Notes: generated by a model not told the origin, from the letters alone. Positions 14,602 through 22,653 are shown, numbered from the stretch's first letter. The stretch is 32,062 nt of DNA from an uncultured Selenomonadaceae bacterium (GCA_902777615.1 CACYUQ010000002.1:1-32062), one strand, 5' to 3'. Numbers and translations are program-made.

Positions 14602-14650
14602 AACGCCTTCACTCAAAGTTTGCCATAGGCAAACTTTCCTTAGCGGCGTT
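14602..14650. repeat. Nested inverted repeat between ung and the two-component system
   Basis: A perfect 10-bp hairpin AAAGTTTGCC/GGCAAACTTT (14615-14637, loop ATA) sits inside outer arms AACGCC/GGCGTT (14602-14650) separated by 7-nt internal loops. There is no T-run, so it is not a standard terminator. It may shape the ung leader or be a small palindromic repeat. Confidence 0.5.
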
Positions 14651-14691
14651 TCAACAAGGCGAAGCCAAGTTACAGCACATTGGGAGGCTTT

Positions 14692-14709
14692 CTTAAAAAT
14701 CCCTTAAAA
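14692..14709. promoter_or_regulatory. Direct-repeat response-regulator box
   Basis: CTTAAAA occurs at 14692-14698 and 14703-14709, one helical turn (11 bp) apart. Read on the minus strand this is TTTAAG-N5-TTTAAG, the form described for CiaR boxes in streptococci. A TATAAT (14750-14755) lies 40 nt downstream, before the response-regulator gene, without an obvious -35, which suits activation by the bound regulator. Confidence 0.6.
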
Positions 14710-14780
14710 GTCGCGCAAATCCCTTCCCTTTTCCTCGCGGAAACGATAATATAATGGAAAAGGACCGGGGAGAGATTGTG

Positions 14781-15470
14781 ATGGAGGAAAAGACGCGGGT
14801 CTTGATCGTAGAGGATGAGAAGCGCATCGCACGCTTTTTGCAGATGGAGCTGGAGCACGAAGGCTTCGTCACGGCCACGGAGTCCAACGGACGGCGCGCT
14901 TACGAGCGAATCTTGCAGGAAAATTACGACCTCGTGCTGCTGGATTTGATGCTGCCGGAGATGGACGGGCTGACGATTTGCCAGAACGTCCGCAAACTGT
15001 CGGACATCCCGATCATCATGCTGACGGCGAAGGACGACCTTGAGGACAAGGTGCAGGGGCTCGACATCGGCGCCAACGACTATATGACGAAGCCCTTCGC
15101 CATCGAGGAGCTCTTGGCGCGAATCCGCGCGGTGCTGCGCGCGCACAAGCCCGCCGAGGCAGCGACGGACGGGGAAATCCTCGTGTCCCGCGACCTCGTT
15201 ATGTACCCGGAGCGGTTCGAGGTCAAGGTCAAGGGCGAGCCGGTGGAGCTGACGAAGAAGGAGTACCAGCTCTTGGAGTATCTTTTGCGAAACAAGCGCA
15301 CGGTGCTGTCCCGGGACCAGATTCTCTCGACGGTCTGGGGCTACGACTATATCGGCGACACGAACGTAGTGGACGTCTATATCCGCTATCTGCGCGCGAA
15401 AATCGACGAGCGCTTCGGCGAGAAATACATCCACACGATGCGGGGCGTAGGCTATGTCATTAAGGATTAA
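14781..15470 (+). CDS. OmpR/PhoB-family response regulator
   Basis: The 229-aa regulator has a receiver domain with acidic pocket VEDE (10-13), phosphorylation site D55 in LLDLMLPEMDG, the switch Thr in IIMLTAKDD and the lysine in MTKPF. A C-terminal winged helix follows (ELTKKEYQLLEYLLRN, VVDVYIRYLRAKI, GVGYVIKD). It resembles ArlR/CiaR-type regulators. The ATG at 14781 has GGGGAGAG 6 nt upstream; an ATG at 14754 would overlap the -10 and lacks a site. The kinase gene overlaps its end by 17 nt. A direct-repeat box suggests autoregulation. Confidence 0.93.
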   Translation: MEEKTRVLIVEDEKRIARFLQMELEHEGFVTATESNGRRAYERILQENYDLVLLDLMLPEMDGLTICQNVRKLSDIPIIMLTAKDDLEDKVQGLDIGANDYMTKPFAIEELLARIRAVLRAHKPAEAATDGEILVSRDLVMYPERFEVKVKGEPVELTKKEYQLLEYLLRNKRTVLSRDQILSTVWGYDYIGDTNVVDVYIRYLRAKIDERFGEKYIHTMRGVGYVIKD

Positions 15471-16983
15471 GAGCCTTCACGTCTCGACAAAGCTGATGCT
15501 GGTCAACGCGGCGATTTTGATCAGCATCTTGCTGCTGACGAGCCTGCTCACGATCGCGGGGCTGTATTTTTCCGTCTACCATCAGGCGGAAATGGACTTG
15601 CAGCACTGCATCACCGAAGTGCGTCGCTCCATGACGCGCTCGGAGGCCATGAGCGACGAGGAACTGCCCGAGCCGCTGCCGCCGGAGGCAAAGCAGTGGG
15701 CACTCAGGCAAAATCCCGATTGGGTGCCGCCGCCTCCGTTCCTGCGTCTCCTGTATCGCGAGGGTGTGCTGACACCGGGCGTGGTGCTGCGCGTCGTGAC
15801 CGCCGACGGGCAGAAAATCTTCGACAGTGCGCTGCATTATCCGACGGTGGAGGAAGTGGCGTCCCACACGATTTCCAACCCGCCGTTTTGGGCGAACGAG
15901 GAGATGCAGGTCTCGCGATTCGACAATTTCTATATGTACTATGAGCCGCTGACGCTGACCTGGCGCGGACAGGCGTACCATCTCCATTTCATCCGCATGA
16001 TTACGGCAGAGCGCGACTTCATGCGCTCGCTGGGACACGGTCTCTTACTGACGAACCTCCTCGGCGTCGTGCTGGCGCTCTGCGCCTGCTACTATGTCAG
16101 CCGCCGCGCACTCGCGCCGATTCGCGCGATCACCGAGGCGGCGCGCGCCATCGAGATTTCCGACCTCTCCCGCCGCGTCGAGACGCCGCCCGCGAAAGAC
16201 GAGCTCTCGGAGCTGGTGCAGACGATCAACCACATGCTCGACCGTTTGGAAGCGGGCTTCGAGCAGCAGCGGCAATTCGTCTCAGACGCGTCCCACGAGC
16301 TTCGCACGCCGGTCACGGTCATGCTCGGCTATTCGGATATGCTGAGCCGCTGGGGGCGTGAGGACGCGGAAACGCTGGACGAGGGCATCGCCGCGATCCG
16401 CACCGAGGCGGAAAACATGAAAGCGCTGATCGAACGCCTGCTGTTCCTCGCGCGGGCCGACCAGAAACGACAAGTGCTGAAAAAGGAACCGATCGATTTT
16501 CAGGCGCTGCTGGCGGACGTGGCGAAAAAAGCGGATCTCGTCAAAGGCGACCACGACCTGATCCTCGAAGCCAACGAGCCGGGCACGATTTTCGCTGACC
16601 CGGTCATCATGCGGCAGATGCTCCGCATCTTCATCGAGAACGCGTTCAAATACACGCCGTCGGGCGGCACGATCACGCTGTCCTCGCGGCGCGACGGAAA
16701 CGCGCTTGAGGTCGAGGTGCGGGACACCGGCGTCGGCATCGCCCCCGAGCATCAGGAAAAAGTCTTCGACCGCTTCTACCGTGTGGACAGCTCACGCGCG
16801 AAAACCGGTGAAGGTGCCGGTGCAGGCGGCACCGGCCTCGGCCTCTCGATCGCACGCTGGATCGCCGAGACCCACGACATCGAGATCGCGCTCGAAAGCG
16901 AGCCGGGCGTGGGCACGACGATACGCCTGACGATTCCGCTGGCGGAAAAAACGAAACAGACGGAACAGGCAGAACAAGCTTAA
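15454..16983 (+). CDS. Sensor histidine kinase (HAMP-HisKA-HATPase)
   Basis: This 509-aa membrane kinase pairs with the overlapping OmpR-type regulator. The order is membrane segment 1 (about 14-39), an extracytoplasmic sensor of about 150 aa, membrane segment 2 (about 195-215), HAMP (216-270), HisKA with H281 in SDASHELRTPVTVMLGY, and HATPase with N-box IENAFKYTPSGG, G1-box DTGVGIAPEHQEKVFDRFYR and G2-box GAGGTGLGLSIA. It ends in a Glu/Gln/Thr-rich tail. The Gly-rich insertion EGAGAGG before the G2 box is slightly long. The signal sensed is not evident. A strong terminator follows directly. Confidence 0.93.
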   Translation: MSLRIKSLHVSTKLMLVNAAILISILLLTSLLTIAGLYFSVYHQAEMDLQHCITEVRRSMTRSEAMSDEELPEPLPPEAKQWALRQNPDWVPPPPFLRLLYREGVLTPGVVLRVVTADGQKIFDSALHYPTVEEVASHTISNPPFWANEEMQVSRFDNFYMYYEPLTLTWRGQAYHLHFIRMITAERDFMRSLGHGLLLTNLLGVVLALCACYYVSRRALAPIRAITEAARAIEISDLSRRVETPPAKDELSELVQTINHMLDRLEAGFEQQRQFVSDASHELRTPVTVMLGYSDMLSRWGREDAETLDEGIAAIRTEAENMKALIERLLFLARADQKRQVLKKEPIDFQALLADVAKKADLVKGDHDLILEANEPGTIFADPVIMRQMLRIFIENAFKYTPSGGTITLSSRRDGNALEVEVRDTGVGIAPEHQEKVFDRFYRVDSSRAKTGEGAGAGGTGLGLSIARWIAETHDIEIALESEPGVGTTIRLTIPLAEKTKQTEQAEQA

Positions 16984-16995
16984 ATAAACAAAGCG

Positions 16996-17037
16996 ACAAA
17001 AAATCCCAAGACGCAAACGTTCACGTCTTGGGATTTT
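16996..17037 (+). terminator. Terminator of the two-component operon
   Basis: 12-bp stem AATCCCAAGACG (17002-17013)/CGTCTTGGGATT (17024-17035) with a 10-nt loop and a T-run. Confidence 0.88.
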
Positions 17038-17046
17038 TCCTCTTCC

Positions 17047-17114
17047 GCATTTCGCGCCGGAAAAATCGCCGTTCGCGCCTTACGGCGTTTTTTTGCCCCG
17101 TTTTATGGTATAGT
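17047..17114 (+). promoter_or_regulatory. Shared regulatory segment, copy A, with -10
   Basis: The core TTTCGCGCCGGAAAA (17050-17064) is followed by TCG..GTTCGCGCC and GGCG plus a T-run, then by TATGGTATAGTA with -10 TATAGT at 17109-17114. No acceptable -35 is present. The same arrangement stands before the GHKL kinase gene (copy C, 19179-19247), so both promoters are probably activated by one regulator, plausibly the LytTR protein encoded here. Confidence 0.65.
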
Positions 17115-17134
17115 AGAAAATGGAGGGGGATTGC

Positions 17135-17884
17135 ATGGACGAACGGAGGATTTCGGACGCGCGGACGGGGCTTGCCATCGCGGTCTGCGAACCAAACGAG
17201 GACTTACGCGCCGAGCTTGTCCGTATGATTGAAACGGAAAAGCCGGAAGCGCAAGTCGCGGCCTTCGATTTTGGGGACGCGCTTTTGGCGTCGGAGGAGG
17301 ATTTCGCGATTTTCTTTCTCGACGTCCAGGGCGCGGACGGGCTGGAAACGGCGCGGGAACTGCGCGTGCGGGAACGGGGCTGCGCCAGCAGCGTCATCGT
17401 TTTCGTGACCGGCTATCGCGACTATATGGAGGATGCCTTCGACGTCCATGCGTTTCAATATCTGGTGAAGCCCGTGGAACCGAAAAAGTTTGCCGAGGTG
17501 CTCGCCGCCGCGTGGACGGAAGCCGAGGCCATCCGCAGGCGCGAGGGTCGCCATCTCCTGCTGAAGTTGGACGGCCTGACGCGAAAGGTCGCGCTGAACG
17601 ACATTCTCTATCTGGAGAGCCGGAACAAAAAAGTCGCGATCCACACGACGGAAGGCGCCCACGAAATCCGCCGCTCGATGGAAACGATGGAAGCCGCGCT
17701 GGGCGAGGGATTTTACCGCTGCCATCGCTGCTACCTCGTCAATCTCGCACGCATCGCCGACTACGGCCCGAGGAACATTCGCCTGGAAAACGGCGAGCGC
17801 CTGTTGCTGGCGGAAAAGAAATACGCGGACTTCGTAAAAACCTATCTGCGCTACGCAAAGGACGGCGGCGTGGTGCATGTGTAA
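17135..17884 (+). CDS. LytTR-family response regulator
   Basis: The 249-aa regulator is of the AgrA/LytR class. The receiver half has D63 in IFFLDVQGADGLE, the switch VFVTGYRDY, and the lysine in YLVKPVEP. The first acidic patch reads CEPNED, an atypical form of the usual DD pair. The C-terminal LytTR DNA-binding domain (about 150-245) shows ILYLESRNKKVAIHT, FYRCHRCYLVNL and the late KYADFVKTYLRY. The ATG at 17135 has GGAGGGGG upstream, while the ATG at 17120 overlaps that site. The likely cognate kinase is the GHKL protein 1.4 kb downstream, now separated by an antisense rhuM-like gene. Confidence 0.92.
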   Translation: MDERRISDARTGLAIAVCEPNEDLRAELVRMIETEKPEAQVAAFDFGDALLASEEDFAIFFLDVQGADGLETARELRVRERGCASSVIVFVTGYRDYMEDAFDVHAFQYLVKPVEPKKFAEVLAAAWTEAEAIRRREGRHLLLKLDGLTRKVALNDILYLESRNKKVAIHTTEGAHEIRRSMETMEAALGEGFYRCHRCYLVNLARIADYGPRNIRLENGERLLLAEKKYADFVKTYLRYAKDGGVVHV

Positions 17885-17912
17885 CGTCGAGCATAGGCAG
17901 CGAGTACATCGC

Positions 17913-17949
17913 ATAAAAGGAGCGTCGAAATTCTCGGCGCTCCTTTTAT
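17913..17949 (+). terminator. Terminator of the LytTR regulator gene
   Basis: Long stem ATAAAAGGAGCG (17913-17924)/CGCTCCTTTTAT (17938-17949), extended by CGA/TCG across a T/G pair, with a 5-nt loop. It would stop read-through towards the kinase gene. Confidence 0.8.
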
Positions 17950-17980
17950 CTGTGCAAAACGACCTCAAAAATCATTTGCG

Positions 17981-18015
17981 TTCTTTTTGCGTTTCACGCC
18001 GGAAAAGTCGTTGTT
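17981..18015 (+). repeat. Shared regulatory segment, copy B (partial)
   Basis: GCGTTTCACGCCGGAAAAG (17989-18007) with TCGTTGTT after it and a CCTCAAAA block before it repeats the layout seen at copy C (19157-19205). It lacks the following T-run and -10. Copies B and C bracket the minus-strand rhuM-like gene. Confidence 0.6.
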
Positions 18016-18033
18016 GCGGTTTCCGAAAGGTTC

Positions 18034-19074
18034 TCATGGCTTCGATTCCTCCGCGTTCTCCAGTACAAACCTGTCAAAGTCGGAAACATACTCTTTGTCT
18101 TGTATTACCCGATACTTTTCAAACTCGCTCAAAGCATGAAGTCTCGCAATTTCGGCGGTAACTTTCCCGGCGTCCTTGAGCAAGCCGTATTCAAACATCT
18201 CAATAAAACGATTGAGGCGCGTTTCCCAATCCGCCATGGTGAGGGGGATTTTGCGCTGCGCCATGTCCTCGGCATAGTCGAGGTAGGCTGACACCATGCG
18301 GTTGAGCTGCTTCATTTCCTCCTCGTTCAAATAATTCTTCGCCACAACGACGTCAGATGGCTTGATTTTCCCATTCGGCGCGTCCTGCCAAGTGCTCAGC
18401 CCCATGTGTGGCTTTTCGCTGTCCGCACGGTCTACGATCAGTTCTGCCGCCGTGTGTCCGTGGACGGCGAAGTGCATCTTGTTTTGTACAGTGGCATAAA
18501 AGCGACGAGTGGATTTCGCCGTGCTGTCATAGTCCACCGCCGTGGCGTAAATATCCGTGACCTTTTGGTAAAACTTGCGCTCGCTTGCGCGTATCTCGCG
18601 GATTCTTTCGAGTTGTTCCTCGTAATATTTGTCGGTAAGATACGTTCCGCGCTTCAGCCGCTCATCGTCCATCACCCAGCCCTTGATGGTATATTCCTTG
18701 GCAATATGGTTCACCCATTTGCGGAACTGTACCGCCCGCTCAGAGTTCACCTTGAAGCCCACGGCAATAATCATTTGCAGATTATAATGGGATACGTTGC
18801 GGCGAACTTCTCGTTTCCCCTCCTCTTGAACTATCTCATATTTTCGGATAGTTGCTTCGGGGAGCAATTCGTTGTCCTTGAACACTTTTTGAATATGATG
18901 GTTGATGGTTCGCACATCCATATCGTAGAGCTTAGCCATCGCTTTTTGGGTAAGCCAGATATTCTCTTCCTCGTAACGGAGCTCGACAAAATTTTCTTCG
19001 TTGCCGACGGAAGCAATGTATGTCAAATATTCTGCCGCCCCGGAGCGGATAAGCGATTTCTTTTCTTTTCCCAT
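18034..19074 (-). CDS. rhuM: RhuM-family protein
   Basis: The 346-aa protein matches the RhuM (virulence-associated) family in length and motifs: WLTQKAMAKLYDMDVRTINHHI near residue 40 (a KilA/Bro-like DNA-binding segment), RRNVSHYNLQMIIAVGFKVNSERAVQFRKW near 93-122, and the family core NKMHFAVHGHTAAELI plus GLSTWQDAPNG. The biochemical role is unknown. Members are widespread on mobile and accessory DNA and often linked with restriction systems. GAGGA lies before the ATG at 19074. It stands alone, in opposite orientation, between a LytTR regulator and its kinase, flanked by repeated regulatory sequence, which suggests insertion. Confidence 0.88.
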   Translation of the reverse strand: MGKEKKSLIRSGAAEYLTYIASVGNEENFVELRYEEENIWLTQKAMAKLYDMDVRTINHHIQKVFKDNELLPEATIRKYEIVQEEGKREVRRNVSHYNLQMIIAVGFKVNSERAVQFRKWVNHIAKEYTIKGWVMDDERLKRGTYLTDKYYEEQLERIREIRASERKFYQKVTDIYATAVDYDSTAKSTRRFYATVQNKMHFAVHGHTAAELIVDRADSEKPHMGLSTWQDAPNGKIKPSDVVVAKNYLNEEEMKQLNRMVSAYLDYAEDMAQRKIPLTMADWETRLNRFIEMFEYGLLKDAGKVTAEIARLHALSEFEKYRVIQDKEYVSDFDRFVLENAEESKP

Positions 19075-19156
19075 AATTAGTCCTCAATTCTCGCAACAAT
19101 CATGTCGATCGGGGCAATGACTTTGATTTCCTCATAACAATTATTCTCCCTTTCCC

Positions 19157-19247
19157 TCAAAATTCCTCTTTCTTCCCTGCATTTCACGCCGGAAAAGGCG
19201 TCGTTCGCGCCGGTCGGCGGTTTTTGCCATTCTTCCTATGGTATAGT
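19157..19247 (+). promoter_or_regulatory. Shared regulatory segment, copy C, with -10
   Basis: The core TTTCACGCCGGAAAA (19182-19196), then GCG..GTTCGCGCC, GGCGG plus a T-run, and TATGGTATAGTA with -10 TATAGT (19242-19247). The order and spacing match copy A before the LytTR gene, again without a usable -35. A GGAGGGG ribosome site and the kinase ATG follow. Confidence 0.65.
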
Positions 19248-19273
19248 AATATTAGGCGCGGAGGGGATTTTTG

Positions 19274-20731
19274 ATGTCCGATTTTACGATGGACGCGCTG
19301 GATTTTCTCGTACAATGCGTGGCGGGGGCGCTGGCGTTTTGGTACGCGGGGCGGTTCCTGCCAGCGGATTTCGAGAGCCGCGGATGGGCGGCGGTTCGCT
19401 GGTCGATCATTTACGCGCTGGTACAGTTTGCCGTTTCGACGCTGACGACGGATTGGAAGTCTTACGAACGTTTCCTCGCGATAGTGCCGCAGTTTGCGTT
19501 GCTGTTTTTCCTTTCCGGCGCGTTTTTTACAAAGGATAAGTTTCGCCAAACGTTCGTCGCCGCGAGCTTCGCTTCCGGCTGGGACATCCTGCGGTTCGCG
19601 GTCAGTCCGCTGGCGCACGCGGCTTTTGTCGCCTGGGGCCCGGCTTGGGCATGGGCGGTGAACGAAGCCGTCGCGCGTGGCGTCCCGGCGGAAACGGTGA
19701 TGTTCCTGATGCAGGCGACGAACGACGCGGCGGTGCTTTTGATTATCGCGGGCTGCCGCGCCGTGCAGCTTGGCCTGCTCGCGCTGTACCTCTCGGGGAT
19801 TGTCAGGTTTTTCCCGCCGAAGGATTACGCCCTTCGCTTCCACGACAGCCTGTTCCTGCTTTTCCCTTGCACCGTCGCGATGGCACTCGATCTGACGGTG
19901 CGGATGCTGACGCTGTCGGCGGACAATTCCGCGCTGATGCTGATATACGACCGCGTGCCGGAAACACTTTTGCTGCTGCCGCTGGCGAGCCTTTTGCTGC
20001 TGGGCATGGTCGTCTCGTCGGTAGCGCTGTTCCGGGGCCTGGTGCAGGCGAAGGACGAGGAGCAAAAGCGGCTGCTCTTGGAGCAAAGCGTCGCGGGCGT
20101 ACACCGCGAGGTCGAGGAGCTGCAAAACGTTTACGCCGACCTCAAAGGGCTGCGCCACGACCTCAGGAACCATATCGCGAGCCTCGCCGCCTATGTGCGC
20201 CGTATCGCGCCGCAGGGCGACGCGCAGATGGACGCGTACCTCGGGCAAATGACGGACGCCGTCGCGCAGCTCGACTTCGCCGACGACACGGGCCATCCGA
20301 TCACCGACGTGATCGTCCATCAGGCGCGCCGCGACGCGGAGAAAAGAGGCGTGGCCTTCTCCGCCGATTTCCACTGGCCGAAAGACGGACGGCTCGACAT
20401 CTACGACGTCAGCGTGATTCTAAGTAATGCGCTGGCAAACGCGCTGGAAGCGGCGGCGCGGGAAATCTCGATTCGTTCCTATGAAAAAGGCCGCCTGTTT
20501 TTCATCGAGGCGGCAAACGACTTCACAAGGGAACTGCACTGGGACGGGGCAACGGGACTGCCCGCGACGAGCAAGCCAAACGAGGCTATGCACGGCATGG
20601 GCCTTGCAAACATCCGGCGCACGGCGCAGAAGTACAAGGGCGAGATGGATATTCAGATAAAGGAAGAAAACGGACAAAAGAAGTTTGTGCTGACGGTTAT
20701 GTTGTACGAAAAGGGAAACGGGGAAGGCTAA
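19274..20731 (+). CDS. GHKL-family sensor histidine kinase (AgrC-like)
   Basis: This 485-aa kinase has about six or seven hydrophobic N-terminal segments (residues 8-255), a coiled linker, and a cytoplasmic kinase part with phospho-acceptor H295 in GLRHDLRNHIASL. It has the N-box VILSNALANALEAA and G-box MHGMGLANIRRTAQKY. This is the AgrC/ComD/BlpH class, which usually reads a peptide signal. No short peptide precursor or AgrB/ABC exporter is seen nearby, so the ligand gene is elsewhere or absent. The ATG at 19274 has GGAGGGG upstream. Its promoter resembles that of the LytTR regulator gene. Its stop overlaps the convergent thioredoxin-like gene by 4 nt. Confidence 0.9.
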   Translation: MSDFTMDALDFLVQCVAGALAFWYAGRFLPADFESRGWAAVRWSIIYALVQFAVSTLTTDWKSYERFLAIVPQFALLFFLSGAFFTKDKFRQTFVAASFASGWDILRFAVSPLAHAAFVAWGPAWAWAVNEAVARGVPAETVMFLMQATNDAAVLLIIAGCRAVQLGLLALYLSGIVRFFPPKDYALRFHDSLFLLFPCTVAMALDLTVRMLTLSADNSALMLIYDRVPETLLLLPLASLLLLGMVVSSVALFRGLVQAKDEEQKRLLLEQSVAGVHREVEELQNVYADLKGLRHDLRNHIASLAAYVRRIAPQGDAQMDAYLGQMTDAVAQLDFADDTGHPITDVIVHQARRDAEKRGVAFSADFHWPKDGRLDIYDVSVILSNALANALEAAAREISIRSYEKGRLFFIEAANDFTRELHWDGATGLPATSKPNEAMHGMGLANIRRTAQKYKGEMDIQIKEENGQKKFVLTVMLYEKGNGEG

Positions 20732-21327
20732 TTAAACAATACCTTTTGTATTTTCTTCAACGCGAGATTGCGTGGGGAATCTTTTTCCATGACACGAAAA
20801 AATTCTTTTTTCACCAACTCCGGCTCGTCGCCGACCACAGGCTGGCCGACGAGCCGCCCCGCGCCGTCAATGAAAACGACCGTCGGCGCGCTGCGAAGCT
20901 GCGTCAAGAACGGCATGAAGTCGTCGTTTATCATCAGGTGAGGAAAGGACGCGGGCAGCCCCGCGGCAATCTCGTTCGCCAGCGCACGCTTTTCCGCGTC
21001 GTCGCTCTCTTTCAGATCGCCAACGAGCCCGACGAATTGCGCGTTATCCGGCAAGGCCGTCAAAGTCGCGGCGAGCTTTCGCAGTGCTGTGCGGCTTAGT
21101 CCCGCGTCGCGCACGGTCCATACACAGACCGCCGTCGTTTTCCCGGCGAAGATTTCGTCCGTCGCGGCGTGCCCATCCAGCGTCACCGTCCGAAACGAGG
21201 GAAACGGCTGCCCCGCGCCGCGCACATGAATCGCGCCGTCCCGCCCGAGCAAAAAAGCGTCGGCGACGAGCAGCAAAAGCGTAAAAATCGGAAAAAGCCA
21301 TAGTTTCTTTTGGCGAATCGTCGGCAT
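20728..21327 (-). CDS. Thioredoxin-fold protein lacking the CxxC motif
   Basis: The 199-aa protein has an N-terminal signal anchor (about 9-27) followed by a TlpA/redoxin-like domain: GQPFPSFRTVTLDG, KTTAVCVWTVRDAG, and RSAPTVVFIDGAGRLVG with the cis-proline loop (AP-T). The place where W-C-x-x-C should stand reads VWTVRDAGLS, so both catalytic cysteines are missing; one Cys just before it (VCVW) remains. It is therefore probably not an oxidoreductase and may bind or scaffold instead. The ATG at 21327 follows GGGGGA. It is convergent with the kinase and divergent from the DUF6033-like gene. Confidence 0.7.
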   Translation of the reverse strand: MPTIRQKKLWLFPIFTLLLLVADAFLLGRDGAIHVRGAGQPFPSFRTVTLDGHAATDEIFAGKTTAVCVWTVRDAGLSRTALRKLAATLTALPDNAQFVGLVGDLKESDDAEKRALANEIAAGLPASFPHLMINDDFMPFLTQLRSAPTVVFIDGAGRLVGQPVVGDEPELVKKEFFRVMEKDSPRNLALKKIQKVLFN

Positions 21328-21441
21328 AAAAATCCCCCTTCGTGTTTATCATATCATGAAGGGATAGAAAACAACAAGGAAAGGAGGATAGAAGGAATTT
21401 TTGTGAGATAAGGATTGTTTGCAGTCAAGGAGGAGATCAAA

Positions 21442-22653
21442 ATGCCGGTAAAAGTAGGAAACAGTTACGTCTCGGAAGCGGCGCTGGCCTTCGCGCAGAA
21501 GTCGGCGGCGGAGAGCGTGGACAAGGAAAAGACGAAGAGCAAGGGCGCAAACGGCGTACTGGCCGAGCTTGCGGAGAAATTCCCGAAGCTGAAATTCACC
21601 GTCGGCACCCAACCGTTCTCGGGCAGCGGCAAAGGCAACGTCGCCATTTCGCCGAAAATTTTGCGCGAGATGGAGAAAGACCCGGCCAAGCGCGAGGAGT
21701 ACGAGGCGCTGCTTTACGATGTGCAGCAATGTACCGACGAGATGTCGATGACGCGTCCCAACGGGAACAAACTCAAAGCGCACGGCTGGATCATTCACGA
21801 AGACGGCGGCCTCAGCGCTTGGAGCATGGGCGTGTCCGAGGGCGGCGACAGGTCGGGACGTGTCAATCGTTCGTCGAAAAAGGCGTGGTGGCAGGAGCTG
21901 CTCGACGAAGTGAAGAAGCGGAAGGAAGAGCGCGACAAACGCTTGAAAAAAAGCAAGATCGGCGAAGCGAAAAAAGCGACGAGCCTGACGGAAGCATTGA
22001 AGGCGGAACAGGAAGAGGCGGCGCGCATCTTGAAAACGAACGCCGAGAAAATCGTCAGTTTGCCGAACCGGGGGAACCCGGCGCTGGCGAAAGCGTATCT
22101 CGCCGGGCAAACGGACGCAGTCAAGGTGCAGGAGTTTTCCAATACGAATGACCTGATGAAGTATCTGGAGGACCAGTTCAACGTCGTCCGCCAAGGGATG
22201 ACCTCGATTTCGTCGAAGCACTTGAAGGCGTGTCTCGGCGACGAGGAAAAGCGAGCGAAGCTCCTCGACAATCTGCGCGTCGCCGACGAAATGTTGGAAA
22301 GCCGCAAAGACGAAATCGGTTTCCAAGGCATGACGGTGGAAATCGACGAGAACGGCGAAATGACGGTCACTTCGTCCAAAAGCACCGTCACCTTCAACGG
22401 GGAAAAACGCGCACGTCAAATTGCGGCGGCGCAGACGCAGGGCGATCTAGAAACGGTCATGCGGCTGCTTCAAGTTGATTTGGAGCAGTGCGAAGCGGGT
22501 TGCAAGAACAACGCGTGCGATGAGGCCGAGGTGCAGAAGGTCAAAGACATGATCGCCCGCGCCGAGCAGCGCAAAGGCGAACTGGGCGACACCTCCGACA
22601 AAGAAAACGATCCCGCCGCGAAAGCCGCGTTCGCCGTGAATATGCTGATTTAA
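21442..22653 (+). CDS. DUF6033-like protein
   Basis: The 403-aa, highly charged protein opens with PVKVGNSYVSEAALAFAQ, then FTVGTQPFSGSGKGNVAISPKIL and REEYEALLYDVQQCTDEM, which I recall as the conserved start of DUF6033 proteins from gut Firmicutes. After about residue 140 it has a long Lys/Glu-rich, probably helical region with WW (KKAWWQELLDEVKK), followed by a less charged C-terminal part with a Cys cluster (QCEAGCKNNACDE). No signal peptide or membrane segment is present. AAGGAGGAGATC stands before the ATG at 21442; the frame opens earlier at 21415. The function is unknown. The DUF name is from memory. Confidence 0.6.
   Translation: MPVKVGNSYVSEAALAFAQKSAAESVDKEKTKSKGANGVLAELAEKFPKLKFTVGTQPFSGSGKGNVAISPKILREMEKDPAKREEYEALLYDVQQCTDEMSMTRPNGNKLKAHGWIIHEDGGLSAWSMGVSEGGDRSGRVNRSSKKAWWQELLDEVKKRKEERDKRLKKSKIGEAKKATSLTEALKAEQEEAARILKTNAEKIVSLPNRGNPALAKAYLAGQTDAVKVQEFSNTNDLMKYLEDQFNVVRQGMTSISSKHLKACLGDEEKRAKLLDNLRVADEMLESRKDEIGFQGMTVEIDENGEMTVTSSKSTVTFNGEKRARQIAAAQTQGDLETVMRLLQVDLEQCEAGCKNNACDEAEVQKVKDMIARAEQRKGELGDTSDKENDPAAKAAFAVNMLI

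Noticed and set aside
19184-20374. 396-aa minus-strand frame under the GHKL kinase
   Set aside because: It is an antisense shadow. The plus strand has a full kinase with promoter and ribosome site.
21349-22419. 356-aa minus-strand frame under the DUF6033-like gene
   Set aside because: It is a Phe/Leu/Arg-rich mirror of a Lys/Glu-rich gene, with no motifs.
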